Shown here: piece after piece, positions 32,983-47,026 of the stretch | Position numbering within the stretch: the first letter of the stretch is position 1 | Layout: each line of letters begins with the position of its first letter | NCBI RefSeq assembly: GCF_008831285.2 | Contig: NC_045139.1 | Coordinates: 24,222,412 to 24,286,411, forward strand | DNA from: Nymphaea colorata | Lineage: Eukaryota > Streptophyta > Magnoliopsida > Nymphaeales > Nymphaeaceae | Length of the DNA stretch: 64,000 nt | Direction of reading: 5' to 3' | The notes under the pieces: model-generated | The model's database searches: none | Seen by the model: only the letters and a program-made list of their open reading frames with translations | Told to the model about the DNA's origin: nothing | Translations under genes and position numbers: made by a program

Positions 32983-35900
32983 CTAATTTAGATTAATGTC
33001 ATTCTCAAACACATAAGTATAAAAAAAATAAAAACTCATGAACTTATTTGCGGCAATATATTAAGCCACTATTGACATAGTCACAAGTCTATTTTTCTGT
33101 GAACACAAACGTAGTATCTTGAAGTGGATTAATATCAGTTCTTGCAAGTAAAGCAAAGAGAATTGGACTCTTTGATGGAGAAGTGAAAGAATCTAGTACC
33201 AACTGATCAACTCAGGCAATTATAACCAAGAAGTTTGAAAAAAATATCAGTAAACAAATAAGGTCTCATCAATCTCTCCAAGCTCTAACTTGAGGGCAAT
33301 GCTGGCGAGTGTTAGAACTCTGAGCTGAGTTAGTGACCCTTTGGCAAACATCTCAAAGATGACACTTAGATAAAACATATTTCATCAATAAAATCAATAA
33401 TTGGTAGATTAATATCATGGATCTAAGACTATCCACCATGACATTTGTAAAACTTCATATACAGCTTATGAGACAGTCTTAGAAGTATACTGAAAGAGAC
33501 AATCTTTGTAAAGCCTCCTAGTGTGGGAATAATCGCTTTTAGCATGGATGTGAACAAAACATGTCAAATCATGTAAAATATGTTATGATTTCTTTGTTTT
33601 CTTTTTAACTTTATCTCCTTGTCCCTTCTCATGCATCTTGAACTTGCACTCAAAATTAGAAAATGGCACATTGCTCTTGATGTACTTTTAATGCAGGTGA
33701 AAAATAGCATTCTATGCATTATAAAAACTTTTGATATAAAGTACTAAGGAAACATGAAATGTTGACTTTCATTGAAAACAAAAGAATCAAAGGGGAAAAT
33801 AAAATAAAAAAACATGAAATTAACGTAATGTAATCTCCCATCCCATGCATCAGTCATTTGTTATTATCTTCTAAGATTCAGTTTGTCAAATTTACTTAAG
33901 AAACCCCACCCATTCATTGGGGATTTCTTGTAAGCATCATAATTTGAAGGTATGTCACAAGCTTAAGAGCCATGGTGGCATCATCTACTCAAGGTGGGAA
34001 TTGGGTCTAGTATCCAAAAATAAGGGAACCTCATGGAGTTTATTAAGTAGTGGACAATCATTAATAATTGCAATCACCAATAACCCAAATGAAAGATAAC
34101 TGAAATGTTCATGAACTTTTGCTTCCTTTCTCAAATTGTATTGATAGAAAAAATAAATTGTTGGTGAGAGGATCCATGTTAAGTGCATTTCATACACTGT
34201 ACATGTCAAGAAATATGGCATTTATGTAAGAGAATGAACACTTCTTGTTTAAAAATATTTTTTTTAATTTATGTAAAGAGAGTTTGCATATAAACTGAGT
34301 AAATATAAGAATTAAGAGAGTTTGTGAGCTGTTGAGATGTATAAACCGAATAACTGTACATAGGAACTATATGCAATGAGTTATTATATGCAACTTGATT
34401 AATTATTCATAATGTGCTGCATATAAATTCAATTTCGGAAAAGCAAATAACAACTTGTACGTCCTTTGAGTTCAAGTAGTTTTATATATAGCATCTTGTG
34501 AACTATTAACCACTCATAATTAGTGCATATATATTTTTCATATTTACTTGATTCACATATTTCATGAAACTTTATTTCTACTATCTATAATCTACTTGTC
34601 TTATGTTTGAGAACCCAAGAAAAACATGACATTTATCTTACACATAGTAAAAGGGTCTCATAATCAAAAGATTTTGCATGAAGAGAATGATTAAGAACAA
34701 GTTATAAAATGGTTCTTCCCATAAAATCTTTGAGAAAATGCTTGGGTTTAGGGATAATCAGGCTTTTTCAAAGTTTAAGAATGTATAAGAAAGTTTACAA
34801 AATTCATGAGGAAGATTTTTGAATGATAATTATTTTAGAAGATACAGATACAGCAATTTGAGAAAACACTAACAAACTAATGTTTTGACAAAATAGTAAG
34901 CATACAAAATTTGTGGCTTTCCCTATTACCTTGTGCATGCTTACTGAATTCCATCTCCCCATCAACCCTCCCCCCTCGTCCACTTTACTTCTCACATATA
35001 AACTTCCTCCTTTGTACTCCTTTTTTTATTTCCTACTACCATTCTCTCAATTCTAGTGCTAATGGGTGTTGAAGAAGGACGAAAACCTAAAAAACTTGTT
35101 CTAAAATTATGAGAAGGGTTTAACTTCTTTTCTCTCTTCCAAAACCCTAGCATCATTAATTAAAAAGGTGGACGATGTGGGTGAGAGAGTCCAAATCTGC
35201 TGAATGTGGATATTACTGGACTGCTAAAAATAAAAAATGTTACTAATAACAATCATTATAGGAGTATTACCAATTATTTAAGATGTAACAATACTTCATT
35301 GAGCTTTTAGCAATTGATTATAGCATTTTAGGCCATGATTTTTAATTTTTAACTAGCAGCATCCGACATCCAATGGATTAGAATCCTCTGATATGTGTGA
35401 TAGGGAAGAGGAAATGAATGGGTGGTAGAATTAAGACTAGACATAAAGTTATGGGCCCAGCCTATAATGGTTCGAGAATGGAACAAAAGTTAACCTTCAA
35501 TTAGTAGAAATTTTAAAACTGAGTCTGGCATTAGCCAGTTTGTTTAATGGTCCAAGCTGAGTCTGGTTACCAATACCCACTGGTCCCCCAGCTTAAGAGT
35601 AAATTGAAAAGAAGCCCAAGCACTACAAGCCATCAAGTAAAATTCGCATGTATATTTTTACACTACCTTGCTATTAAAGATAATTGAAAAGAGTAAGAGA
35701 CAAGCAGATATAGAAGTTCAGTTTTAAAACCTATGTAATCTTCTCTTATACACATGGTATCATTTTAATGTGATGAGGTTCCATTTATTTTTATAGTGTT
35801 ACCATCTTTAATGGATATGAGTCCCTGCTTTACATCGTGAATACATTCATTTCTATCTTTACTATGGTCGCTGCATCCATCTCCTTTATTCTTTACACAA

Positions 35901-36201
35901 TCCTTAGTGTTACAATATTCAAGGTTCACATGCTTTACTCTTTTATTTGTCTCTTTAATTACATTTACAGGAACCACTGCCTTGAGTACATTGGATTTCA
36001 CGAGACATTTCCTCAACACAAGGTGATTGAAAGCTGTTTGCTTGAATAATTACATATGTTAATGTATTGGGTTGGATCTAACCCACCATGTAAATTGAAT
36101 AAGTCTAGATGCACTAAATACATCAAGCCCTAGATGCATATAATCTTGGGCCTTAGTCGGTCCATCTGATACCTAGCTGGAGCTCGAGCTTTATTTATGC
36201 C
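32981..36201. other. Non-coding AT-rich region
   Basis: No gene recognised. Frames of 60-84 codons, such as 34804-34995 (minus) and 35765-36019 (minus), have no recognisable domain and no supporting context. 35420-36200 contains words such as gtccaagc and ggagctcgagc that look like transposon debris. Confidence 0.4.
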
Positions 36202-36351
36202 TTTAGGGTTTGTTTGGCAAATGGAACGACATGTAACTGTTCTATGAATGTGGCTGAAAGATTAGGGCAGATTCATGAAACACTTTAAAAAATATTTTAT
36301 GAATATGTATTCATAAAATAGTCACAAACTGTTTCATTTGCGAAATAGGTA
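36202..36351. mobile_element. MITE-like element, family A copy 2
   Basis: About 150 bp. The left end TTTAGGGTTTGTTTGGCAAA and the right end (complement TACCTATTTCGCAAATGAAA) are imperfect inverted repeats. Internal gttctatgaat and attcatgaaaca words match copy 1 at 27.5 kb, and the flanking atttatgcc word is also shared. No coding capacity. Confidence 0.5.
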
Positions 36352-38097
36352 CTTATGGGCCTGCCGGCCTTTCTGAATCGGTTGACAAGCTAAGAGGCAT
36401 GGCCCAATGCCCACCTCTAGATAGTAGGCGGAGTGAATGAGAGAAAAGAAATAGAAGGAAGATAGGAGAGAGGAAAAGCCAAGGGGTTCCTAAGCCGCCG
36501 GTTCCTTCATGTATAAAGAGGCTGGTCGGCAGTTAAAAGAGATGTTGCCTGATGAAATCTTTATATCCCACTAGAGCACATGGGTATATCTTGTTTAAGA
36601 GACATTGAGAGAAACTTGTTTCATTTAAACTATCCGTCCCTTTTTTGGGAGCATGGCTTTACAGATGGGCCATGTAACACGTATATATGTACAGTAGATG
36701 TAATATGTTATTAGTGCGTATGGAGAAATGGGATATGTGGAAATAGAAGATATCATGATGATTTTAAGCCAAGCTTGTCATTCATTTATTTTGTCCTTTT
36801 AGATGGGTACGTCTCTTGGGAAGGAAGAGGAGTATTTTCATTCCACCACCTAGAACCTTCATCCCCTTTGTGAATGGTTAAAAGCTGCATTGGTGGGTAG
36901 TGTGAGATTATTAATGTCTCAAAAATGTACAACACAGAAACCCAACAAACTTGGGAAGGTCTAACTTGGAGTTTTTAATTTTAATATGGAGAAAACTTAT
37001 CAACAGTGCTATCTGTCTTCATAAGAGAGGCTGTTGTTCCCCCTTTGAAGGTTATGTCGAATCTATCATCCTTGTATTCGGATCTGTAGATTTGATCTGT
37101 ACAATCCGTCTATTATTTTATGGAAAACAGATCATATAAATATGATCTATTTGCTCTTTTTTATGTCATTCCACTAGCGGATCACAGCTGACTGCATTAG
37201 AAAATAGTTCTTCCTCCATGTGCATTTTGAAAATTCATTGTGGCTTGAATAAAATATACATTGCTTCGAAACTTTTACTTTCTAGAAGTGCTTTTTTTTT
37301 TATAGTTTTGACAAATGAGTACGGCTTTTAGGGTATATATCATTTTCACTCATCTATATATGCTTCCACTTCCTGGAAAATATGGATATTTCGAGTGCCC
37401 AGCTTGTTTACTAAACAAAACTTGTAGATTTAGTGTCATTTTGCTGAAAGCAACATGTAACGGCGTGCTCTAGATGGAACAAAGAGATATAATAGACTAA
37501 CTGGTCGTCTGCAATCTTATTGATGTTTTTGTCTGTGTATTTGAATGCAACAGCAGGCGCAAGAAAGAAGCAAACTCAGGTCATAATTTCAAATATGAAC
37601 CCCAAATTGCTGAATTTTCTAACAGGAGTCTATCTTTACCATTTCTTGTCTTGAAACAGATAAATATTTCCAACTCAGAACGAGATTATTAGAAACATAA
37701 ATAGATTTTCATGTGAGGATCATGATAAAATTTCCTCTTGACCACTCCTTTTAATAAGTAGGTCATCAAGGAACTGAAGCAACCTTGGACGCAGCATATA
37801 TGGAGGAGGGGTTTCGGCCTTCGTTTTTGGGTGATGGGTCGCAATCCTCTTGCTTACCTAGAAGTATGATGCCAACAAAATGAAGCCAAGTACAAAATAA
37901 TCAGAAAACATGATGCTTATATTTGAGATTATATTGCAAATAAAGGCACTTAATTGAAAATTCTTAGTAAAACAACTACTTTTGGAACACACGAACAACA
38001 ATAATATGAAAAGCACCATAACTTAGCTCTCCCTTCTTTCTATTTTTTTTCTTATAAAAGTCAGAAGCCTTAGACCTCAGCAGGCTTGTATTGGAAC

Positions 38098-38174
<77 letters not shown>

Positions 38175-41100
38175 CGAATTAGTGGTGTCCAGTGCCTGCA
38201 GTGTTATGTGAAGTAGTTCTAGAACAAGAAAAAGAACAAAAATTACCCACTAAAGCCAGTTCCCTGTTTATGTATGATCCTAATACATCCAAAAGCAAAG
38301 AAAGCAGCAAAAACAAAAAACAAAAAAACAAAAACAGTCAAAGATAAAATTAAAGTCTTCTTGTGATCCTAATATATATAAAAGCAAAAAAACGCACATA
38401 CAAACAAAAACGGTAAATGATAAATTAAAAACTTCTTGTGTACACGTTTTCCTTGTCTGCCAGACCAGTTCCCGAACCCTGGATGTTTTACTGTACCATC
38501 ATTTGGTACCACCATAATGGAACGACCTGTATCTTGGTGTGGGCTTGTGCACAAGGTGCCCACATGGACCCGTATAACTTATTTTATTTACATATTGGTT
38601 TCTCTACATGAAGAATTTTTGTTTGTTCAAATCATTGTCATAGAAAACACATATTACTTGAAAAAACACATTAAATATGTGAAAAATAAGTGAGTCGTAT
38701 AAAACGGCAATTAGATGCATCTTTTTAAAAAAATATCAAAACATAAAAAAACATGAAAAAAAAGTGTTTTTCATGAGTTTTTTGCTTTTTTCGTATTTTT
38801 TATAATTTTTAGGATTTATTAAACGTTTTAAATTTTTTAAAAATTTGCCAAGATTTTTCTAAGATATTTCTGAGATATACAGTTTTACTGTATTATACTT
38901 GAAAAATATCTCATTGTATAATACTCGTATATGATATATGTGACAATGGTTTAAATTTACTCTTTTACATATTAGTGCTCCTTAAAGTTGCAGTCTTCAA
39001 AATATTAGTACCCATCAACCACAAATTTTTGGGTCCGCAGAATGAGCCCCTTTCGGCCGCAACGTCTCCTAAAGTTTAACTAAACATTAGGTAAGATGAT
39101 TATCAACTCATCCACGAAATTGAACTCCTTTTTTTAGCACTTCACCAACTCTTTGTCTTCTTCCTTTCCTCCCAGCTAACTCCGTTTGTCACTCCTCAAC
39201 TCTCCTCTTCCCCACATGCATGCTTTGTCGTGGGTTTGTTTTACCTGATGGCTTTGGTTGGGAGATGGAGAAAGGGACGGTCAGGATTCGCAGATGCCAC
39301 TCATCTATTGAATTCTAGCTGTCAGATCCCCGAGATTGAGAATCTTTTTCTTGGTGGAGGGGAACTTTGCATGCAAGTGGCTGGACTTCTCTTAAATCTC
39401 GGTTGACCGTGACATTAGACAGTAACGGCTCTATTTTATGGTCTAACCTTTTGACAAAAAAAAATAAAAAAATTACAGTCGAAGCACTGATATGTCTTTA
39501 CAATCCCTGCAAAAGACTCACACTTTTCCGATTTTATGTGTACAAGCCTCAGTTTTAGTTTTTTTTTTTTTATGATAGTGGGGCTGCTTCACTTTTGTTT
39601 CTTAACTGAGGATAAAAGCTTAGCTAGTAATCAAAGTGACAGTAATTAAAGTTCAATGTTATTTCCTGGGGCAAAAATAAGCCTTTTCGATTTTGAAAAG
39701 GTCGAAAAGGTAAACATGACAAACAGTACAAAAAATTTTACAGCCATAAAAAATCTAGCGGCCTATTAGCACACTATTTATTATCCCCCACAAAATTACA
39801 AGAACTCAGTGCCAATATATTTCATTATTCTGTAGGCTAAGCTAGTGCCTTCTGTTTTCTGATGGTATTGCTTTTGTAGTTAAAATGACACCTTGAACTG
39901 GAAAAATGCATGCATGACAAGTTTCTTGAAGCCCACCTTTTTTTTTCATGCTATATTGAAGGAATCGTGATTAGGTGCCCTGTTCCTTTCCTCTTCTCCA
40001 CCGCAAGCAAGCTGTGTCAGCCATGGCACCTAACACCCTCCCCATTTGAAATTCAAAAGAAAAAGAGAAGCTTAACATAGACCAATGGCGAATAGGACCA
40101 AATCTTGTCTAGTTAAGCAGGCTGTAGCTATATATATATATATATATAGTGATATAGTGATATTGGATGTTTTTGTTTATTTTAACCAGTACCAAGAGGA
40201 GCCACACATGGAAGACAACTGAGAATAGGGTCATAGCCCTAACCATAAACGTTTTCCCAACTACTCCTGCAATATATCTTGCCTAGGCGCAGGTCTCTCT
40301 CCGCGACGGCTAAAGATAATAGCGGCTGCCACGGCCATAAAAGAAAATGAAAAAATTCTCAAACCAGATCTAACCCATTTGCAACTCCAACTCCTAAATA
40401 ATGCATCTCCTGAACGATTCCTTATAAAAGAGCAAAGGTTCCAGTGATCGGATTTCTGTAATGAGACTGCTAAATGTAATAGCCGGCATGGCGACAAAAT
40501 CCTCCAAGCAGATCTAACCCATTTGCAATTTTAACTCCTAAATGGCGCCTCGGAGCAATGACACAGCTAGTAAGGTAAAACGGAGACATGTGAAAAGCTA
40601 TTGGGGCCTTAAAAAGAAAAGGTCAAACCTGGTTATATACATTAATGTGCCAGTATAGTTGATGACTAAAATACCTTTCATTTATACTCAAAAAGAAAAT
40701 TTTTATATAAAAAAATAAAAGTAAAAAATAAAGTAAAAAGTCTATAAAAAACATTTCTTTTTTAAAAATTACCAAAATACTTATTTCTCGTTTAGGGCAT
40801 ACGTACCCAAATTTCTCCCATCAAAGTAACCGTCGTTTTGCATCCCCTCTATCCTATCAAAATAGTTATTGGCCCTTGAAGAGATATCGAACTGAGGTGG
40901 GCGGGAGGATTAGAGCTGACTAATTCGTGATTCGTAAAAGTCTAGCCGGCTAGAGCTTTCTGTCAACTCCGTAGCTCCCAATTGGATTTGGTGCAATGCA
41001 ATATTATGCAACAAATATGCAGTTGCACTTTTAAAAGTTCATTGCATTTAAATTTTTGAACTTGTAGATAGAAGTTTTTGAAGGATGAAGAACAAAAATG

Positions 41101-44028
41101 TTTCTCAAACTTTTATAAGTTATATATATCATATAAGCAATATTTGAAAGAATTGGCCCCAAGGAGATGTTTCTAGGCGTTGAAAAAGCTATCGGGTTAA
41201 TTAAATTTATAATAGATGACACTGTCGTGGCGACTCGTGCACCCACAATTGAAAGAAAAATAATAATCTTATTTAAAATAAAAATAATATGAATAAGCTT
41301 CATTTTGGTACTCAATTTCTTTAAGCAATTACATTCTAGAAGCAGAGAAAGTGGAACATCATGTGATACATGTCAATGACATTGCATTATAATTCTAAAT
41401 TGATGGAGATGTCGATCATTGGGTCCCATGCTTGCGTACCTCCATATTGCACCAAGTGAAAAATGCAGACCGGTTAACATACATGCAGCAAAGCCAACTA
41501 TTAGCTCCGTGTGTGTCCTTAGGATCAGCTGAAATTTTCCTACCATCTTAATCTATGTCCAATCACGACCACCCCATGCAATAGATAGGGTGAATGTGAT
41601 TAAACACACTGCTCACACCGAGCAGTACCCACAAATACTAGTCCATTCAATGTTCATATATATATATATATATAATATATATATATATATATTAAATAAT
41701 GACTCGACATCCAACTATCTAATCAGCATCGTCTTATTCAACATGATAGACAGTTAAGAGAAAAATAAAACATGATAGACAGTTAACAGAAAAATAAAGA
41801 AGAAAAGCATCTACTATTAGTTTTTTTTTGTCTCGTTGTTTGATATATATATATATAGTTTTTTGTTATTCCATTAAAGGTCAAATGTGTTATTTCGTAA
41901 GGTCTTTGTTAGTTATACACGGTCTAGTCTAGTAGTTGTTGCTCTATCAGCTTCGTATCGAGTGCATGCATTTTCCATCTTGCGTTTAATAAATTTCTCT
42001 CACGTTCAAAGGCGAATATGCCTTCAGTCGATGCGCGAAAACAATTGATGAATAAAGGAAAAGGAGAACTTTCGCTTTCACCTTACCTTCCGCTTATCAT
42101 TTTCAGAAAAGGGGATAATTTTCTGTGGTTTTTTTAATAAGCGTCACAATTTTTAGGAAATCTGTCGAATGAAATTTTGTTTTCTCGAAAAAACGAAAAG
42201 TGTCATGATCAGCTATGTATTATTTATTTCAATATTACACTAAATTATATTTTTATCATTTTAGCAAACATGTTTTCCTTGTTCGGCTAAAGGATGTTCT
42301 TACACAAAGAATCTTATAGAGGAAAACTTTAAATACTTTTTTTCTTTAAAGTACAGGCAAATTGGCAAAAAAGCTAAGCCCAAAAGGGAATTTCTTTGAG
42401 AATATATGTTCATTATCAACTAGTGGGAGACAGACCTAACAAAGTTCAACTCAGCCACTTTGGCACTTCAATAAGGGGTGAACCAGAAAATTTGTGTTGG
42501 AAGAAGACGTTGTCATTTTACCAGAATTCCAATGAGGGTCATAAAGTTTTCTTTTTTTTATTATTATTACTAACTTTAACTTTTCTAATTGATTAAGAGG
42601 GTGCATGCAGTCCCTTTCAGTTCCTCTCTCTCAAGGGGTCTCACCCCAAAGAAAAATTAAAAAAATTACATGTAAATTTTAAAAAAAATATATTTTATAT
42701 AAAAATTTTGAGAAAATAATATTTCAGTCAAAATTTAAAAACTTTAATTCGGCTCCCTTCATAAAAATTTCTAATTCCACGTATGTTTTCTCCTTTCTAT
42801 TCAATCTTGGCTAATATCAAGACCTCATTCATATTAGGAATAAATTTAAAGCTGATTTTGTCTACAGAGATAGGAACAATGTTATTCTTTATGTCCAGAA
42901 AGTTTTCTTTATTGATTTTTTCTGTAGTGGATAATTAGGCAGACATTTGAGGAAAAAGAAAAAGGAAAGAAAGTATCGTTGTCCTACTTTAAAAAAAAAA
43001 AAAAAAAAAGAGAGAGAGATAGGCGGAGCAGAACCTATGAAGCTTCGTTACATTAATGCTCTCTAAATTCTGGTTGTTCATCGTTGCCAAGCTTATAAAT
43101 ATTAACTAAAATTGAAGTGACAATTGGCAAACCCCTGACTCAGACTCAGATCGGCCGAAGACTGAGTCTCCCAATCAGAGAGTTGACTCGGCAATTCGCT
43201 AGGGTTAGATCATAAATTTTATAGTGTATTTTTTATAAATAAATGAAGAAGGTAAGTTTGTCATTATTTAGTGTTTGTTTTCTTCATCAATTAAAATTGA
43301 ATAATATATAATATGTGTATTTGTGTATATTTAGTAAAGTTTATAATATTTCATAATTCAAAAAATATTAAACTTTAGGATTTACACGACAAAAAAACAT
43401 GTAATTAGTTGGTGATCTCAGCTAACTGGGCAAGCTCTGACTCGTAACCCAGTAAATAGACGATCTTAACTGACTAAGTCTCAGATCAGTGAATTTGCCA
43501 ACTATGGTTGAGGACTAACCGGCCATTTCGGCGCACTCAACAGCTCAAAGCCAATTAATTAACTACCTTCTACCGACCATTGAAAAACCCAACCACCTGG
43601 ATTGACCTGACGAACTCGACGAAAGCTTTTGTAAGACCAAGAAAATATCACGACATGCTTGTGGTTCATTGTCCTGCATGTACATCATGCAAGAAGAATA
43701 TATATATGCATATGGTTCACCTGCACCTAACGAATGTGTTTTATTTATGAGTCCTACCGTTGAATTTTTTTTTTTTTTATGTATTTTCACCTGCAACATG
43801 ATTGCGTAAATTTAGTGTAATTACACTTCAAGGGTTGTTGTCTTTCAAAAATTGCTTTAAACGTTCTAACTTATAAAAATTTAGCATTGGCAGTTAGACA
43901 ACCTACAGCTAATGGAGGCCAGTTTCCGAGTTAAGTGGCTAACATGGGTTTCACTATTTCACCGGAGATGTATTTTCATCTTTTTATAAGAAGTCATTTC
44001 TTTGAATTACTTTTTTTGCCCTTGTAGG
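36352..44028. other. Non-coding region with microsatellites and small duplications
   Basis: No gene recognised over this long stretch. It contains a compound (TC)n-(TA)n-(TG)n run at 38099-38174, an 89-bp imperfect tandem duplication at 38276-38440, an imperfect ~140-bp duplication at about 40320-40550 (sharing agatctaacccatttgca), a (TA)n run at about 41657-41694, a 29-bp tandem duplication at 41741-41798 and an A-run near 42990. Short frames with no domain are treated as chance. Confidence 0.45.
38099..38174. repeat. Compound (TC)n(TA)n(TG)n microsatellite
   Basis: About 76 bp switching from TC to TA near 38136 and from TA to TG near 38153. Confidence 0.95.
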
Positions 44029-44422
44029 TAGGGCTGCACACGAGCTGAGTTGAGCCCAAGCTTGGCCAACTCGAGCTCCTTATAGCAAGCTCGAGTTCAA
44101 TTTGACTATACAAAATCGAGCTCGAACTTGACTCATTTAACCCATTTAACTCGTTTAAACGTTAACCCGTTTAGCATTAACTCGTTTAACTTGTATAAGC
44201 GTTAACTCGAGTAACTTGTGAAATCAGTTTTAGCAATATTATATAAATTATTGGTTAGCGAGTCGATTCTAGTTCTTAGAACTCGAATTCGACTTGTTTA
44301 TAGTTTTGAAAATCTTTGTAAGCTCGAACTTGGCTCGTTTATAAACAAGTCGAGCACGAGCCGAGTTATTTCGAGCGAGTTCGAGTCAAACCCGAGTAGG
44401 CTTGGTTAATTGTGCAGCCCTA
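44029..44422. mobile_element. hAT-like MITE with TAGGGCTGCACA ends
   Basis: A 394-bp element with 12-13 bp perfect terminal inverted repeats: TAGGGCTGCACA at 44029-44040 and its complement at 44411-44422. The flanking 8 bp, cttgtagg on the left and cttattgg on the right, match at 6 of 8 positions, fitting an aged 8-bp target-site duplication typical of hAT elements. The interior is built of gagctcgag/actcgttt words and has no coding capacity, so it would depend on a transposase elsewhere. Confidence 0.75.
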
Positions 44423-46999
44423 CTTATTGGGGGAGTCTTTGGTTTGATACTAAGGGTATTTTTGTTATTTTAGAACCCAAGCACAGAGTAACATGTTAGG
44501 ATCCTAACACATAGTCTGTCTAGGGCCAAAGTGGCTATACTAAACAAGCCTTCATTATCCTTTAGGTTGCGTTTGATTCCCAGGAAACCCACAATCGGTG
44601 AAATCCATAGTTTAATTAAATTGGGGGTTTTAGCATCAGCGTAGACCTTAAATCTGCGGTAAACAAACACAACCTTAAGCTTTAAAGATTTTAAAGTCTT
44701 GAATCTTTACCTATTTTTAATACAAAGTCTCCAAGAAGAACCAGAAACCACTTCATTGAACTGGTTCTTAATATGTACACGACGGGAGAGTTCCATCATA
44801 TTCTTGATGTCATAAGCTATAAAGGAGCTCGCATCCATAGTGCAGGAATGAGATGGCTGAGTTGAGACTTATTTAAAACTTCGGTTCGCCTTTTGATCAA
44901 CAACCTTTCATTTATTTGATCACTTTTTTCAAGTCTTGAAGACTTAAATTTATTCCGGGTCACGCGTTTGATTACCCTTGGATCTTAGATCTGCCTGTCT
45001 ATGTTGTGCCAGCTACTCTTATCTTGATTTCATGGTTTAGCAAACTTTAGACTAAAGTGTCATGAATTTAAGATCCCCATTAATATGCCTCAAATTCACA
45101 GATCTCAAGTCAAAGAAGAGGCGATCTAACTTGAAAACCATAGATAATAAATCAAAGATCCTTGTTAGAAATCAAAGTTCTGAATTCCTAGAATCTAAGA
45201 TGTAAAGATTTCAGATCACCTAATTGACTCCCCCTTCTAAATTTTCAACATTGAAAGAGAATGTACTCAAATAAATATAAAATTTGATCTGAGATATATC
45301 TGCACGTACAATTACGTGATGTGACCTCAATGATTTTTTTTTATCTATAAAAAAGAATGTTGTATTAGTTGATGAAGAAACGTGGTAAATAAAAGGGGGC
45401 ACACATGATGTACCGTATAGTGTTAAACCTTTATATACCAAATGTAATATGCATCCCAACAATAACACCATGCTCTGAAGGGCACATTGTAGTTGGTCGG
45501 GCTTGTGGGACAGTGAAAATTCAGTCATCAATTGGATTCTTGTGTATGTGTTATCTTCTGGGTTACAAACTGAAGTAGGTCACTCTCGAGTCTGAATGAA
45601 ACAATTGTAAGTTCACTCAGGTCCCAAAGCATCTCTAGAGCCCGAGAGCAACAAAAAAAAAGTTCTACCCAACAAAGACGCCATGCTTTCATGACTTTAA
45701 ATTAATAATCAAATTTTCCTTTTGTAGAATTTTCTCTTTCGTACGTAACTTTGATGTAAATATGAATTGACTTTGGCATTGTATGTGAAGTACACGTTTG
45801 GAATTGGAAAAAGAAATCTCGGCCGGCTGCCAACCAAACCCCAAAATTTTTTAATCTTAAAGTTGCAATCAGCTGCCTGGATGCCACAGTACAACTTGTA
45901 TCAATCAAAATGCTAAACTAACATTGGTACATCTGAATTCCATGGAAGTTGGTAGTCCTTCTTTTCCTGATTTTCAATGCAACCAAAACCAGCAGAAGCC
46001 CAAATTCACCAAGTTATTCGATTTCCAGTCTTTGTCTTTGTGAGAAAGAGCCAACGATCAAGTGTTGATCAATAGCATAGCTACATATAGGCTGGCGTGA
46101 GCAGTTACTCATAGCAACAACAAAAATGTTATTTATTTTTACATACTTTTATATAAATTTTTTACAATTATTTATTTATTTATTATATATTGTGTTCCTT
46201 CGTAAATGAGAATTTTTATAACAGTGCCCTATAGCAAAAAATTTTTAGCTCTGCCACTAGTGCTAATGATGGTCATGGCCAACTTAAGATGTATCATCTT
46301 TTCGGGTTTGAATGTTTCCTGATTATTGTGTACATTGATGGGCATGAGAACATGGCGCCTTTAAGTATCATTAATTTGATGAAACTTGAAGGCCGTGATT
46401 ATTTCGAACCCCACAGCCATTATTTTGCCTGCATTTGCCCTGATTGTATAATTCACATCTGATTAGTAATTGGATCTGCATTTCTTTACAAACACAACTA
46501 AATAGATTTGAATTCAAAGGCCAAACTAAGGGGGCACGCCTTGGTTATAACCAGATCGGACCTAGTCTGGCTAATTAAAATCGATCAAGGTGAACAACAA
46601 CTCCGTTCATTTAATTTAGCTGGTGGGCGGGACTGGATCAGATCTAAGGTCAAGAAACTGACCGAGTCAACTAGAAGGAAAGCGTTGACTTTGCTCATGC
46701 CCGACCCACCGGTGCCCTTAATTTCAAACAATCGACAAGGTGTATAGTGTCTGCTTTTAAAGTGGCTGATCTAACATAACTCCATTGAATTTTTTGAGCT
46801 CAGCTACCAAACTTGGTTGAGCCAACCTACCCACCCTCACCAGAAGCAAACTATGGCTATAGAAAGTCCCATCACAAACAGGCGAAAGAATCTCTTGAGA
46901 CAAATTCCTCCATTATTTTATCAGCAGACAAAAAGTTCGGAACATGAAATCCGCAGAGACTCGGAAGCGACAGTGTCTGCTACAAAATCCACCGCACGG
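44423..46999. other. Non-coding region upstream of RBOH
   Basis: No gene recognised. Frames at 45220-45531 (minus) and 46508-46747 (plus) have no domain. The distal promoter of RBOH presumably lies at the 3' end of this stretch, but no individual element can be assigned. Confidence 0.4.
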
Positions 47000-47010
47000 A
47001 GCCACGTACC

Positions 47011-47026
47011 TCTCTCTCTCTCTCTT
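47011..47026 (+). promoter_or_regulatory. CT-rich patch upstream of RBOH
   Basis: A (TC)n run of 16 bp about 650 bp upstream of the RBOH start codon. Pyrimidine patches occur near plant transcription starts, so this could mark a core promoter or lie in the leader. It could also be a plain microsatellite. Confidence 0.3.

Noticed and set aside
35765-36019. 84-codon Lys/Asn/Cys-containing minus-strand frame
   Set aside because: No signal peptide, regular cysteine spacing or known family was recognised; a chance frame is more likely.
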